From contig JAQJVL010000001.1 in the NCBI GenBank assembly GCA_035578905.1, positions 916,001 through 980,000 on the forward strand: a stretch of 64,000 nucleotides of DNA. The letters are read 5' to 3'. Below the pieces are notes generated by a model. The model did not search any database, was not told the origin of the DNA, and saw only the letters and a list, made by a program, of their open reading frames with translations. Source of the stretch: Stictocephala bisonia. Taxonomy: Eukaryota > Arthropoda > Insecta > Hemiptera > Membracidae. Each line of letters starts with the position of its first letter. Position 1 is the first letter of the stretch. Below are positions 23,621 through 36,068 of this stretch, in pieces. Made by a program: the position numbers and the translations under genes.

Positions 23621-25115
23621 GAAAATCGTCCTATTTTAATTTTTAATTATAATAATTTTTAAAATCATTAAAAAAATACATGCTTACAGAATACGATAGG
23701 TTTATCAGAAAATCATAACTTCTTATAATTATTACAAGCACAAACAATTATGGAAAAACATACCATACAAAGAACAAAACCTGCAGACGATAGAAGTCTT
23801 TTACCTGTCGAGACTATGACAGTTTTAAAATAATACACTTGAAGCCTTGGAAATATCTGAAAAATTTACCAAATATGAATTATGAACACCAACAAAAAGC
23901 TTAAAAATATAGTACTGTAGGGATATTTATCTAGCCGCAAGATTCTATTTATAATATATTAAGTAATCATTTATATAATTAGATGGGGTTTAGATTACGA
24001 TCATGGGATCGTTCGTTACATGTAGTAACAAACACATTATCGTCAAATATAAACGATCTGTTTATACGTAATGCTGTAAACTTCAACTATCTCGCACGTT
24101 TATTGAATGAGAGGATGTAGGATACTGTATGTATCCAGTGGTTAGTTAGATGAAACCTAAATGTTTCATTGTTATAAATAAATGTACGTGCCCATACATT
24201 TCTAAATAAAGTGTGTGGGCTGTCGAACGATTTTTGTTCATGGTACGTCAACTGTGTAGTTATAGTGTTTAGGTAGTAGGCTTAATTTTATTAAGAAAAT
24301 TAATTATTACAGTTCTACTCTACCTTCAAGTTCTGTAAAGGTTTTCTCAGAAACACGTAAGAATAATTATAAAAAAAGATAGAATGTTCCTAAAAATATC
24401 CATTAAGTCTTGTTAAAACAAAGAGCTGATTAAAATAAGAAGGTTATTATTAATTATCTTATTCATCATCCAAAGAATATATTAAGTTTAAAATTTTAGT
24501 GTATATTTTTTACATGGACCGAGTTATTTTTTTTATTTTATTTTTTAAGCTAATAATCCATTTCAAAATATAAAATTGTTCACTAGTAGTATCCAAATAT
24601 ACTAATTATACGGGGGTTATTTAATTATTATAGTCTTCATGTTTTTATAAATTTAAAATATTTACAAATAAAATATTTTATTATTTATTCATTTACAATT
24701 ATTTTTAACATTTTCCTTTTATTTGTTTGTTTATCAAAATTTACTGTATATATATGAATATAGAAATTGCTCACTATGTTACATTTATATGTTTTTATGT
24801 GGCAGAAAATCGTAATAAATTTTTAAAATATTACCTGATACATATTTTAAATGTATGGTTAACACGATGCTTATAATACATCTCATTTGCTTAAATTCAA
24901 ATGTCATTGTTCACTTAGTAAAATTCACTAAATTTTGGTATGGTAGTTCTTTATCTCACTTTCACCATTCAGTAAATCTTTGGCACAGGTATATTCAGAA
25001 GGTCACTTTCTACAGGTCTTAAATTAAATTTAACAATTTACGATAAAAGTATGCCAAGATATTGGCAAACCTTTGCAGGCAGATTGGCTAGATTTAGTTA
25101 CTTACAATATATATA
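23621..25115. other. Non-coding spacer
   Basis: AT-rich; nothing recognisable. Confidence 0.5.
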
Positions 25116-25119
25116 TAAG

Positions 25120-25240
25120 TATTTCTTCTAATCGGAATGTTTTTGTTAGTAATTTGATTAGTTAGTGAGGTCTGGCACTACTTCTGGTTTAAATTTCATT
25201 ATATTTACACAGTAATAGATTAGGGCAATATGTAGTTAGA
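25120..25240 (+). mobile_element. MITE fragment related to the 48713 element
   Basis: TTAGTAATTTGATTAGTTAG, GGTCTGGCACTACTTCTGG and TTTAAATTTCATTATATTTA match the left half of 48713-48888. The right half is missing. Confidence 0.4.
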
Positions 25241-25732
25241 ACCCAAAAACAGTTATTGTTAAGAACCTCTTTCATTGGAATAACAATCTTTCTTTGTGAA
25301 TCAAATTACTGTCCTTGCTTAATTTAAAGGGACACAAAACTTACTCAATAACTGTTAATGTGTCATTTTGCTGCATTCAAATAATTCTAGAGATTCCTTT
25401 ATGTCATTTAATCAGATCATTAGTATGTAGCCCAACAACATACGAAATAGCATTCACATATCGCCTTAATATCCTTGCAGAGTACCTACTTTACAAGACG
25501 AATATCCGATCCTAAATTGTTTCATAACGGTGGTATTTTTATTCCATCTAAATTGAAAAAGGGACAAGTTCAAATATAATATTTAACGTGTTGGTATTAA
25601 GTTTAAACACAAATATCTTTCAGTCCTGAAAACTCAGTTCTTATAGATATTTTAATAGCCACAGATGAAAGTAATCAGGCAAACTATAAAAACACTGCAC
25701 GACATTTGCTAGATAATCTTAGGAAGGCTAAT

Positions 25733-25965
25733 CTTAGAAAGAATCTTGCACTACAAAATATTGTGCTAATGTGTGACTTAATAGGGCACACGCATGAGAG
25801 GTCGACATGCAGCTAAATAGGGTCATGAGGTTTGTTAGTACAACCCTCGTGGCAACTACTCCATCTTGACTGCTAGAGCTAAGCTACAAAGTCAGTCAGG
25901 TGTGAGGAAAAATCAAGGAGGAACTTACAGAAAGTCAACTGTGTAAAACATATCATACATTTTTA
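25733..25965 (+). mobile_element. Small LINE fragment (same family as 35240-37610)
   Basis: AAATATTGTGCTAATGTGTG and CGCATGAGAGGTCGACATGC align with GAATATTGTGCTCTCGTGTG and CACATGTATGAGAGGTCG in the C-terminal RT part at about 36930-36990. The reading frame is destroyed. Confidence 0.4.
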
Positions 25966-26329
25966 TTGAAAGAACATATTGTATGAAACATTTGTATATC
26001 ACCTTACATTAATAAGCATCTTCTTAAAGTACGTAGGATCTTGATGAAAAGATTGTAAAAATATATATTTTAAGTAATATTTCAACACTACTAATTATTT
26101 GAATAACAATTTATAGATTTATCTGGGTTAAAATGTCAACATCATTGTCTGCGTTTACAGCCAACCAATTTGCAAATGGGCTTTTTCAAGACCAAAAACA
26201 ACCATGCTTTAGCATATGTCTCCCGTCTTTTTTCGATTGGTCGATAACTATAGGTACGGTAAGTCATGTTTGCATTATTTTACAATTGCAATATAACTCC
26301 ACCCAATAAGAATAGTCTTTTCTTAGCTT

Positions 26330-26615
26330 AAATGGTGCTTTCTGATTATTGTTATTGTGATAGAAACTCTGGAAAAGATCGGTATCAATCGGATATCATA
26401 GGAACTCTGGACAAATACATAATATCAACCAGTTTAATGATAGACACTAGAAAAGATCGTTATCAACTGGATATAGGAACTCTGGACAAACCCATAATCC
26501 ACCGGTGTAACTATAGAAGCACTAAACAAACTTGTTGACAAAGAGTGCAATCAACCGAGACCTGGACAAACTCGTTAACAGCCGGTGTAATTATTGGAAC
26601 TCTGAAAAAACTCAT
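26330..26615 (+). repeat. Diverged 40-bp minisatellite, about 7 copies
   Basis: Repeated blocks GGAACTCTGGACAAA, AAAGATCGGTATCAA and CCGGTGTAA recur at roughly 40-bp spacing. They resemble the consensus of the large array at 30330 (AGCCAGTGTAATCATAG, GCTCGTTAC), so it looks like an older, smaller array of the same family. Confidence 0.6.
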
Positions 26616-27229
26616 TTATTTATTTATCAATGGACGACGCTATTTTACAATTTACAGTTTTATAGTTAAATTAATTAAGTATCAAGATGGAAAACTACAA
26701 TAACAAAGATATGAGAAGCAAAACAACACTGTATCTATCCTTACAAACCAATAACGTAAATAAATATTTAATCGAGACAAACAAATTGAACAAATAACAA
26801 AAAAGGAAAAATTGGATGATGTAATCAGAAAGGTTTTATATGTAGATATCAAAGCTAGTGATAACATCAATTCAAAACGGAATATTAAAAGTTAACTTTA
26901 TCGACCGTATTATTAAACATACATACAATACATGAGTTTCAGCCTTGCCTGTACATATGTAACAATTAGACAAAACAAACTCTGCATATTTATAAAATAG
27001 AAATATTAACAGCCAACGAGATGACCATAACAGAAAAAAATAAGTTTAACAACAACAAACTTATAGTACTAAATTGAAACTAATTAAAATAACTAAATAA
27101 AATTAATAACAATAAAACCATAAATAGCCTAACTAAAAATGTAAACTAAACCCATAAATATCTGAAAATATAGAAAATATGTATAAAAAATAGTGTTAGA
27201 ATAATTTTATTTTACTATATTATTTTATT

Positions 27230-28140
27230 TCCAAAAATGTTTACAAAATATGGCCCTCTTAAGTTTAAAATACTTGTCAATAGAAGCCATTTTAATACGT
27301 TGTACACGATTATAATAAATCCTTATATGAAAAATTTACATTTTGCACATGGTGGGCAATACTTTCAACATATCCTTAATATTTCACCGTATTTACAATA
27401 ACATTTCCAATTTAACAATAATTGTTTTATTTATCATAAGACCATATTATAATGGCCAGTAGTAAAAGGAAAACTTGTATTTTTATCTGGGCAAACCGTC
27501 AAAATCAATATTTCTTAGCAGTCTAAAATCCCTTTTAGATTTCTGGATTTAGAAAAACTGGAACACAATCATAAAAATCCCTTTTAAATTTCAAAACACT
27601 ATGTTCATTAAAATGTTGTGGCAATTTGTTATAAAGAGTAGGTACTATGTATTCCAATATTCTTTCTCCAAACACCGAATGTGGCCTTTGTACTCGGTAT
27701 GTGTCTCTATTTCTAATAAATCGTTCACCAAATCTTGTATTTAGCTCCTTATATCTATTGTTACCTATGTGTTCTATATTTGTAAAATTTGTTCGGCGTC
27801 ATTGTTCTTGCCATCATATATACATTAAACTGCTCCGTCAGTAGTTCTCTCCTAAATAACACTTCTAAGCAACTCTTTTGCAATCTTTGTAATTGATGTA
27901 AATGACATTCCGAAGCCATCCCATATAATGAGATGCCATACCTTAATAACGATTCACATAGTGCATTATAAAAATGACAATTTTCAATTTTATATCCAAA
28001 ACGTAATTACTTCTATATATAGCCACTAAACATATATTTTATGTAATTTAAATATATTATCTTTCCATGTAAGATCATTAGCTATCATTCCACCTAGATA
28101 TTAACAACTTTCTACATTTTTATTTCCACACACTTGCATT
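27230..28140 (-). pseudogene. Decayed LINE reverse transcriptase, C-terminal part
   Basis: On the minus strand from about 28100 downwards, YLGGMIANDLTWKDNI corresponds to the YLGxxID..LTW block found after the RT catalytic core. From about 27985, LCESLLRYGISLYGMASECH and then QRLQKSCLEVLF correspond to the ALxESxLRYGIxxWG and LQKRAIRxI blocks of the RT thumb/C-terminal region in CR1/Jockey-like LINEs. Frameshifts and stops separate the blocks. No endonuclease or catalytic YADD box lies in this piece, so it is a truncated, dead copy. These motif matches come from reading the translation by eye; the clade is uncertain. Confidence 0.6.
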
Positions 28141-28449
28141 TATGATTATATTTTTTCTTTCCTTTTCTTTTAGACATCTACATTCATGATATTTTATCTT
28201 TGGCGGCCTTTCATATTCCTTATTTCTTAAATAGAAGTGCATGAACATAATGAAGTGCATGGAACCTTTTTAATACAAGGACAGTTTTTGTCATGTAACT
28301 AAATCTTTGTATAAACTAACTAGGTCATGTAACTAAGCTAGGTCTTTGTCGTGTATTACTTTTAATAAATAAATAACAAATTTAGAACAGCAAAACTTCA
28401 GAAGAGATAAATGCATTCAGTCACGGTGATTCAATCCTTTTTGAAGGCA

Positions 28450-30200
28450 GCAAAAGAGCCATTGAAAATAATCAGCACGGAAAGTAGATACACTTCAAAA
28501 CCCTAAGAGTCTTGAGAGACCACTGTTATAGGCGTAGTTTGTTGTTGAGAAACGAAGATGAAATGCAGTCATAGAGCGTATTACCCTCGGATTGTAGAGA
28601 TGAACATCCACCAGAAGACTAAGGTAGTCCAGTATGTCGTTAAAAAGCTTGAAAATTGTCACCTGAATAGCATAACGTCGCCTCAACTCGAGTGGAAGGA
28701 GTTCAAAGTGGGTAGCCACCTCATTAACTGAAGTCAATCTGAGGTGAATCCAAGCCTTGGTCTAAGTAATCTTCCAAGCGGTCTTGCACATTCTGAAGTT
28801 CTTCCATATAGTTAACCTTAAACCAAATGCAGGAGCCGTATTCCAATACTAAACTCTATAAAATGTCATACCAAGGGGCGTACAAAGTATTTGAAAAGAC
28901 AGTCTATGGTAAAAGATGAGTTGAAACCCTTAGAAGGTCTTAAAGGGAAGCCCAGTAACGAGTTAGCTCTAGCAGTATCATGCTAAAATTGCTATAAGTG
29001 ACAAAGAGTTGATATCGTGAAAATATCCAAGGCCCTCACCATGTCAGCTTGTTTACAGGTCGTGTTATTAGGCTGGTAGTTGTGCCATAATAAGCTGTGT
29101 CCACGTTTGTAAGAGATCGCTATACACTTAGAGACATTCAGCGCAATGGCACTGCGCATTAGTACTGCGCTAGTTACCAACACTTACAGGTCTTGAAGAT
29201 CCTCGTCGGAGCCGACACGACCCGAATATCTCCATATCATCAGAAATAGGAGGGACTGGGAAGACACGTTGGTACCAATGTCATTTATAAATATACTAAA
29301 CAAAAGGGGGCCGGTATGGGAACCCTGAGTGACACTAGATAATACCCTGAAGGGGAAAGAGAAAGTCCCATTAGGTTTGTCCATAAGAAGTCTATCTTTT
29401 AAAAAGCTACCCTGCTAGACAAGTAAGGAAACCTCAACACTTTACCCCACGTTCGGCAGTCAGTTAAAGGTGTTTAACTATGTTAAACTCCTCAAGATGT
29501 CGAGATAAATACAATCAAACTGGCGTGAGTCAATAAAGGCAGACATGATACATCTTGGAATCGAAGAAAGCTCAAAATTGTGGACCAAAAACGTTGAAAT
29601 CCACGTTGATTAGGAGGAATGTTCTTACAAAGGTGGAAGAACATATGATCAAAAATTACACTCTTGAACACTTTGACAATGACAGACTGGATTACATTTA
29701 GTCGATAATTCCTAACATTATTGGCATCACATGAATTGAAAATAGGCACAAAAAACCCACTCTTTAACGATGAGGGGAACATTCCGGCTACAAGAAGTTA
29801 GGAAAACAAGACGGCAAAATTAAGTGCAAGGACAGGTTTATAAAACTTTATTAAAAGTAAAGGAGTTTCATCTGGTTCCTTGTTAGAGTCCAATACTTCA
29901 AGTCTACGTTGAAATGCAGTGTCGGAGATAACACAGTTAGGTACAGTGAAGTTCATTTTGAAGAAAAAGATAGGAACAGGGATAGCCACATAATTGGGGA
30001 CAGGAGCAAAATAATCAGCAAAAAGTTCACATCACGCGTTACTATGCACTGCTACAGTGCAACAAGTTTAATTTTGGTGGGAAAGGACTGGCCGCGCTTT
30101 AAGCGGTTGATAAGACTCGTGAAAGTGATCATATTGGTAGGACTGCTGTGTTCAACGTTCTATAAATATTCATTGTAAGATTTACCAACAAGACCTTTGC
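28450..30200 (-). pseudogene. Decayed Jockey-like LINE reverse transcriptase
   Basis: The minus strand carries, in order, the N-terminal linker (PTNMITFTSLINRLKRG; LEVLDSNKEPDETPLLLIKF, matching the LDxxKxxGPDxIPPxxLK block), the RT palm entry (FPSSLKSGFFVPIF; NNVRNYR) and VTQGSHTGPLLFSIFINDI, the GVPQGSxLGPLLFxIFINDI block. The C-terminal end follows (ELLPLELRRRYAIQVTIFKL, TTNYAYNSGLSRL) near 28500-28700. The catalytic YADD box has decayed and at least four frame changes are needed. It is inactive and 5'-truncated before any endonuclease. It sits just before the 40-bp satellite. Confidence 0.75.
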
Positions 30201-30329
30201 ATTGTATTTTCAGGCCAAGAACGTTTTCTAGATGAAAATAACTACCGGTTGATTAAAACGTCTTGTGTGCAATTTTCTTTTTCACAGACATGCGTTTAAA
30301 CTCATTAAATAACCACTTGGTAAAGGTAC

Positions 30330-31975
30330 GTCAATTGTAATCATAGGAGCTCAGTAAGAGCTTTTTACCAACTATTGTAATCATAGTATCTAATAACAAA
30401 CTCGTTGCCAAATAGTTTAACCATAGCAGTTTAATATAAGGTCGTTACCATTTAGTGTAATCATAGTAGCTCGTTACGATCTTGCTACCAGCCAGTGTAA
30501 TCATAGTAGCTCGTTATAATCTTGCTACTAGCCAGTGTAATCATAGTAGCTCATTACAATCTTGCTACCATCTAGTGTAATCATAGTAGCATTGGTTACC
30601 AACTAGTGTAATTACGTAAGATCTGTACAAGCTCCTTACCAGCCAGTGTAATCATAGTACCCCGTTACAATCTTGCTACCAGCCAGTGTAATCATAGTAG
30701 CTCATTACAATTTTGCTATCAGCCAATGTAATCATAGTAGCTCGTTAAAATCTTGCTACCAGCCAGTGTAATCATAGTACCTCGTTACAATCTTGCTACC
30801 AGCCAGTGTAATCATAGTAGCTCGTTACAATCTTGCTACCAGCCAGTGTAATCATAGTAACTCGTTAAAATCTTGCTACCAGCCAATGTAATCATAGTAG
30901 CTTGTTACAATCTTGCTACCAGCCAGTGTAATCATAGTAGCTCGTTACAATCTTGCTACCAGCTAGTGTAATCATAGTAGCTCGTTACAATCTTGCTACC
31001 AGCCATTATAATCATAGTAGCTCGTTACAATCTTGCTACCAGCCAGTGTAATCATAGTAACTCGTTAAAATCTTGCTACCAGCCAATGTAATCATAGTAG
31101 CTTGTTACAATCTTGCTACCAGCCAGTGTAATCATAGTAGCTCGTTACAATCTTGCTACCAGCTAGTGTAATCATAGTAGCTCGTTACAATCTTGCTACC
31201 AGCCATTGTAATCATAGTAGCTCGTTACAATCTTGCTACCTGCCAGTGTAATCATAGTAGCTCGTTACAATCTTGCTACCAGCCAGTCTAATCATAGTAG
31301 CTTGTTACAATCTTGCTAACAGCCAGTGTAATCATAGTAGCACTGGTTACCGACTAGTGTAATTACGTAGGCTCTGTACAAGCTCCTTAACAGCCAGTGT
31401 AATCATAGTAGCTCGTTACAATCTTGCTACCAGCCAGCGTAATCATAGTAGCACTGGTTACCAACTAGTGTAATTACGTACAGGCTCTGTACAAGCTCCT
31501 TACCAGCCAGTGTAATCATAGTAGCTCGTTACAATCTTGCTACCAGCCAGCGTAATCATAGTAGCACTGGTTACCGTCTAGTGTAATTACGTAGGCTCTG
31601 TACAAGCTCCTTACCAGCCAGTGTAATCATAGGAGCTCGGTACAAGCTTGTTCCAACTAGTGCAATATTAGCAGCTTAGTACATGTTCGTTACCAGCCAG
31701 AGTAACTATAGGGGTTCTGTACAAGGTTGTTACTAGCTTGTATAATCATAGGAGCTAAGTACAAGCTAATTACCAACACTAGGTGTAATAGTAGCAGCTG
31801 AGTACACACTGGGTACCAACTAGTGTAACCACGTAAACTCAGTACAAGCTTGTTACCAGCCACAGTAATCATATTAGCTCAGTACATTGTTGTTACCATT
31901 CTGTGTAGTCATATAGGCTCAGTACAATGTTGTTGCCAACAAGCGTAAATTTAGATTTCTGTAAAATGTCTTTGG
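30330..31975 (+). repeat. 40-bp minisatellite, about 41 copies, with higher-order repeats
   Basis: The consensus unit is AGCCAGTGTAATCATAGTAG followed by CTCGTTACAATCTTGCTACC, exactly 40 bp in the homogeneous centre (about 30640-31320). A five-monomer block starting at 30841 recurs at 31041 with about one difference, giving a 200-bp higher-order repeat. Towards the right, a 111-113-bp block containing a variant unit (AGCACTGGTTACC...AATTACGTAGG) begins at 31339, 31450 and 31563. Both edges of the array decay gradually. It has no coding meaning. Confidence 0.95.
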
Positions 31976-32314
31976 AAACAAGTTTATTTACAGCATCTCT
32001 GTACAAGTTATCACCGATCAATTTATTGAGGCTAATGCATCTTTATTATGTTCCGAATTTTTTTGTAAACATATGTAATGTTAAATGAGCTCTGATTCAA
32101 CGCGAATTTTAAAATTACGCATGACTGTCAAGCCTCGTGATTAAATATAATTAATTAATTGCACAACAACCTCAGGCACCAAATATAATTATTGCATCGA
32201 GGATTATATTAACTAGTTCTCAGGAAGCCCCTGGTATTAGAGAGATTTCAATTGTGATCTTTCGAGATAACAGCCACATTTTTTGTTAAACGTGGCATAA
32301 ACTTCATCCCAATG

Positions 32315-33019
32315 ACGTTAAAGAATAAAATAGAAAAAGATCTGGAAGCCACCGGAATTAAATTAAAAACAAAGAATTCCCAACTTACAGTCATTGGGGT
32401 TTACAGGTCGCCTAGAGGGGAATTTAGAAAACTTCTTTTCAAGTTTTCATACCATCCTTAAATCAATTACAAAGAAACATTCAAAATTCATAATAATGGG
32501 AGATTTTAACATTGACGTGCTTGATGTTAATAGCCACATAACAAAACGATTATCAGATCTATTAACGTCTTTTGGTATAAAGTGGTCCGTTAATGAGCCC
32601 ACGAGAGTCACCACCGTTTCAAAAACTGCAATAGATAACATCATTACAAACGTATCAGATATAAAAGTAAGTGTGGTCAACACAGCAATCGCAGATCACT
32701 ACGGCCAACAAGCCATTATTAGTAATTGTAAACCGACAAGGGAGAATATATCAAAAAGAACAATAAGGGACACTAGGCACGAAAATCTGTTGCACTTGTT
32801 ATCTGCGTTGCAAATGAAGAGATGGAATTTTCTCAATTCAAATGATCCTGTCGAGCTACAATTTAAAAAGTTTCAAAACTGTTTAAACTATCATTTTAAT
32901 GTGAACTGCCCAGCAAAGACAATAAAATGAACACCAAAAAACAATAAATGTAAATGGTTCACCAAAGGTATACTCATTTCAAGGGAAAGAATAAAATTTT
33001 ATTCAAAAATATCACATGA
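32315..33019 (+). pseudogene. LINE-1 endonuclease remnant and RT linker
   Basis: Apurinic-like endonuclease (exonuclease-endonuclease-phosphatase fold), which in active elements nicks target DNA. Frame 1 from 32315 gives LTVIGVYRSPRGEF, the conserved VYRSP block. After a frameshift near 32415-32425 the next frame (to 32930) gives KFIIMGDFNIDVLD with catalytic GDFN at about 32499, then PTRVTTVSKTAIDNI and IADHYGQQA, which corresponds to the SDH block (here ADH). A second break at 32928-33020 interrupts the linker (KWFTKGILISRERIKFYSK). So endonuclease and RT are no longer in one frame. Confidence 0.8.
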
Positions 33020-34891
33020 CACAACAAATTTGAATTTCAAAATCTTTTTAATAACTATAAAAAAGTGTATAAAAAAGTAATTAGGGCGGCAAAAGCCTAC
33101 GATGTCAATAAAGCCATTATATCTACAAAAAATATTTCAAAAACCACCTGGTCGATTATTGATAATAAAGTTTCGCAAAAAGACAAACAAATCCAACTTG
33201 AAATTTGTAATGAACATAATTGTGATGGCCAAAGAATTTCGGAAGAGTTCAATTCCTTCTTTTCTTCGATAGGAATCAATCAGGGACCGCACTCACAGCG
33301 AGGCCAGAATCCTGTCCCCTTAAAACGGAGTCCAGCAGCCTCTATGTTATTGGCCCCAGTTACGGAACAGGAGATTGAGAAAGTAATTAGAGAACTGGCA
33401 CCTAAAAAGTCAAGTGATGTAAATTTCATGTCTACATGGCTTCTAATAAAATGCTCAACCCATATTTATAAACCTCTGGAACATCTGGTAAATCTCTCTT
33501 TTTCAACAGGAAATTTCCCTTCCATATTAAAAACTGCAAAGGTGACACCAATTTTCAAAAAAGGGGATCCAGCATCAATTCAAAATTACCGACCTGTTTC
33601 AATTTTGCCAATAATAAGTAAAGTCTTTGAGAAGCTATACTTATCCCGTATGGTAAGCTTCTTAGAAAAATACAATCTCATTTCGAAGGATCAATTTGGA
33701 TTCAAAAAGGGTCGATCAACAATCGATGCAGTCGTGAATTTGGTTGAGAAAATTGTAGAGAGCTTGGAGAATAGAAAGGACACACTTAGTGTGTTTCTGG
33801 ACCTCTCCAAGGCCTTTGACTGTGTTGACCACACAATTCTTCTTAAGAAAATGCATGGTCACGGAATCCGCGGAATTCCACTTGAGTGGCTTGAGTCATA
33901 TCTTAATAATAGATCACAAATTGTTCAAATATATGAAGTACGGTCCGGATCTAAAAACCTAAAGTATGGAGTCCCGCAGGGATCAATTCTTAGCCCCCTC
34001 CTATTTTTGATCTATGTAAACGAAATTGGTTCATCACTGCAGCATGGGTCACTCGTGCAGTACGCTGATGACACGACTGTCTCTTTCTCAGAAAATTCAA
34101 ATGAGCAATTGGAAGTGCGAGCTTTTGTTGAAATAAATAATTGCATTCAGCACTTCCAACAACTCAATCTTAATATCAATCCAGAAAAATCATCATGTAT
34201 GCAGTTTTGTTTGCGGCCGTCGGACTCGGAAGGAGGTCTGACGGTCATAATAAATGAAACTGAAATTAAAGACAACAATTCAACTAAATTCCTTGGAATG
34301 CACCTAGATCGAGGGCTGACTTGGAATGTCCACGTCGAAAATTTGTGTAATAAGTTATCATCAGGCATTTATGCTTTGAGAAATTTAGCTAAATCCTGCC
34401 CAACTCAGTTACTGATGACGGCTTATTACGGGATGATCTACCCTCATATTACCTATGGATTAGTGCTATGGGGAAGATGTTCCAACACTAAATTTGACAG
34501 AATATTTAGAACTCAAAAATTGGCAGTTAGAATCATCCTAAAATTGAATTTCAGAGAGTCGTGCAGGCCAAAATTCAAAGAGTTAAATATGTTGACATTA
34601 CCTTGCCTCTACATTCTTGATACTGCTACATATGGTAGGTACAAGACTACTACCACAAGAGGCAGAGATATACATACATACGACACTAGATGCAGGAACA
34701 ACTACCGAACTGGTCGTCATAGAACGGTAGTCTATGAACGCCTGCCTTCTCAGATGGGCGGTCGTATAGTCAACAGGTTACCAGAATTTATCAAAAGTGC
34801 TACAACGTCCAAAGCGTTCAAGAGTCGTCTCAAGAAGTTTCTTTCAAAACAAGCATTTTATAGTATAGACGAATTCTTTGCACATAACTAG
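33020..34891 (+). CDS. LINE-1 reverse transcriptase, uninterrupted frame
   Basis: RNA-dependent DNA polymerase of a non-LTR element, the enzyme for target-primed reverse transcription. The frame is open from a TGA at 33017 to the stop at 34889-34891. There is no ATG at its start (a GTG occurs at 33065), so this is the body of a longer ORF2 cut off by a frameshift. Motifs in order: FKKGDP and NYRPVSILP (33584), QFGFKKGRST, FLDLSKAFD with the first catalytic Asp (33794), GVPQGSILSPLLFLIYVNEI (33968), QYADDTT with the catalytic Asp pair (34061), FLGMHLDRGLTW, and a C-terminal region ending KKFLSKQAFYSIDEFF. All polymerase motifs are intact, so the copy is young or was recently active. Translation without the upstream part is doubtful. 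Confidence 0.9.
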   Translation, partial: HNKFEFQNLFNNYKKVYKKVIRAAKAYDVNKAIISTKNISKTTWSIIDNKVSQKDKQIQLEICNEHNCDGQRISEEFNSFFSSIGINQGPHSQRGQNPVPLKRSPAASMLLAPVTEQEIEKVIRELAPKKSSDVNFMSTWLLIKCSTHIYKPLEHLVNLSFSTGNFPSILKTAKVTPIFKKGDPASIQNYRPVSILPIISKVFEKLYLSRMVSFLEKYNLISKDQFGFKKGRSTIDAVVNLVEKIVESLENRKDTLSVFLDLSKAFDCVDHTILLKKMHGHGIRGIPLEWLESYLNNRSQIVQIYEVRSGSKNLKYGVPQGSILSPLLFLIYVNEIGSSLQHGSLVQYADDTTVSFSENSNEQLEVRAFVEINNCIQHFQQLNLNINPEKSSCMQFCLRPSDSEGGLTVIINETEIKDNNSTKFLGMHLDRGLTWNVHVENLCNKLSSGIYALRNLAKSCPTQLLMTAYYGMIYPHITYGLVLWGRCSNTKFDRIFRTQKLAVRIILKLNFRESCRPKFKELNMLTLPCLYILDTATYGRYKTTTTRGRDIHTYDTRCRNNYRTGRHRTVVYERLPSQMGGRIVNRLPEFIKSATTSKAFKSRLKKFLSKQAFYSIDEFFAHN

Positions 34892-36033
34892 GAGGGGAAA
34901 AATCAATAACATTATAACACAAGTGAAGTTGAAGAAGTTCAATTGGCGATGAGTGGGAATTTGGGTGTCTGTCAATATATGTATGTTCGAAAGGGTGAAT
35001 TGTTAGAATGGATGGCAAATTATAAAAAATATGACTTTTGCAATACAATGTTTATAATTGTCCTAATGCAATAAAAGTTTTATTATTATTATTATAATTT
35101 TAACTAACAAATCTGTTTAGATACGCCAAATTAAAAATAATTTAAATTAATGTGAGAGTCTTAATCACCATCTATAAGTTACATTGCTTTTCATCCAAAC
35201 ACTGAACTAGCCAAAAATAAAAAAAAAAAAATCATATTGGAAAGTAGCATTATATACTAAGTTTTTAAAAGATTTGAAATAATAGCTGTTTTGAAACAAG
35301 GTAAAGAACCAAAACGAGCCGAACACAACTGCCCGATAGCTCTTTAAGTGCCTGCTATGAGTTGCTGGAGAGGCTAATTTTTCTACAAAATATAACCTAT
35401 TCTCAAATTCAGCATCCCTATTGAACAGGCTGGTTTCAGACCTGATCCAAATTGGTATGACCATGTACATTTGTTTACATCTTAATGGGTTTGAAAAGTC
35501 AAGTATAATACCATCATCATTTGTAGATCTCTCAGAAGCCTATTACGCAGGCATCTGAATGGTCTGCCACAAGGACCTGTTCTTACTAGTATTTTATTCA
35601 ATGTGTACACTGTCGACATTCCCGCCACACAGCCCAGAAAGTTCATATATGCAGTTGATATTGATTTATTAAATCTACATCAGGATACATGGAAAGCCGA
35701 TAGCACACGAGGATTGTCTACTGAAAAATGGTCATTTTATTATTATTATTATTATTTGTTATATAAGAAAATCTTTTAAATCTTTGATGTTTTAAGAACA
35801 CAAAAACACATTACAACTAATCTCTGATGCGCTATTTGTGTATATAACATACGTTTTCGTATGGCAAGTACTTGTCACGGACGTCTAACTTGGCACTTGT
35901 TGGTATGTTTTTATAGTGTAAAAATATATATTATGTCATGTATATTGATAGTAAAGAATAAAATGAAGTTCATTATTACTAAAATGTCATAATGGCCAGT
36001 TTATTATCGTATATGTATACTCTGTGTATTATT

Positions 36034-36068
36034 TTTTTAATCAGCTGTTATGATCAGCTGATTAAAAA
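36034..36068. repeat. Perfect 14-bp inverted repeat with 7-nt loop
   Basis: TTTTTAATCAGCTG at 36034-36047 is mirrored by CAGCTGATTAAAAA at 36055-36068. It lies inside the segment that interrupts the second-family LINE. Confidence 0.85.

Larger units (their letters stand above)
32315..35098 (+). mobile_element. LINE-1: 5'-truncated CR1/Jockey-like retrotransposon
   Basis: Contains the end of an endonuclease domain, an RT frame over 600 codons long and a 3' end with AATAAAAG followed by a TTATTATTATTATTA tail (about 35071-35098). The 3' microsatellite-like tail is typical of CR1-superfamily LINEs. The 5' part before the endonuclease core, and any ORF1, is absent, as expected for incomplete reverse transcription. 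Its RT C-terminus is clearly paralogous to that of LINE-2 (GRDIHTYDTRCRNNYRTGRH against GSEIHQHETRSSHNFRMARH). Confidence 0.85.

Noticed and set aside
29909..30178. 89-codon plus-strand frame
   Set aside because: It is antisense to the decayed minus-strand LINE.
30330..31975. CRISPR-like array of 40-bp repeats
   Set aside because: There are no spacers; units are directly adjacent, and the context is eukaryotic.
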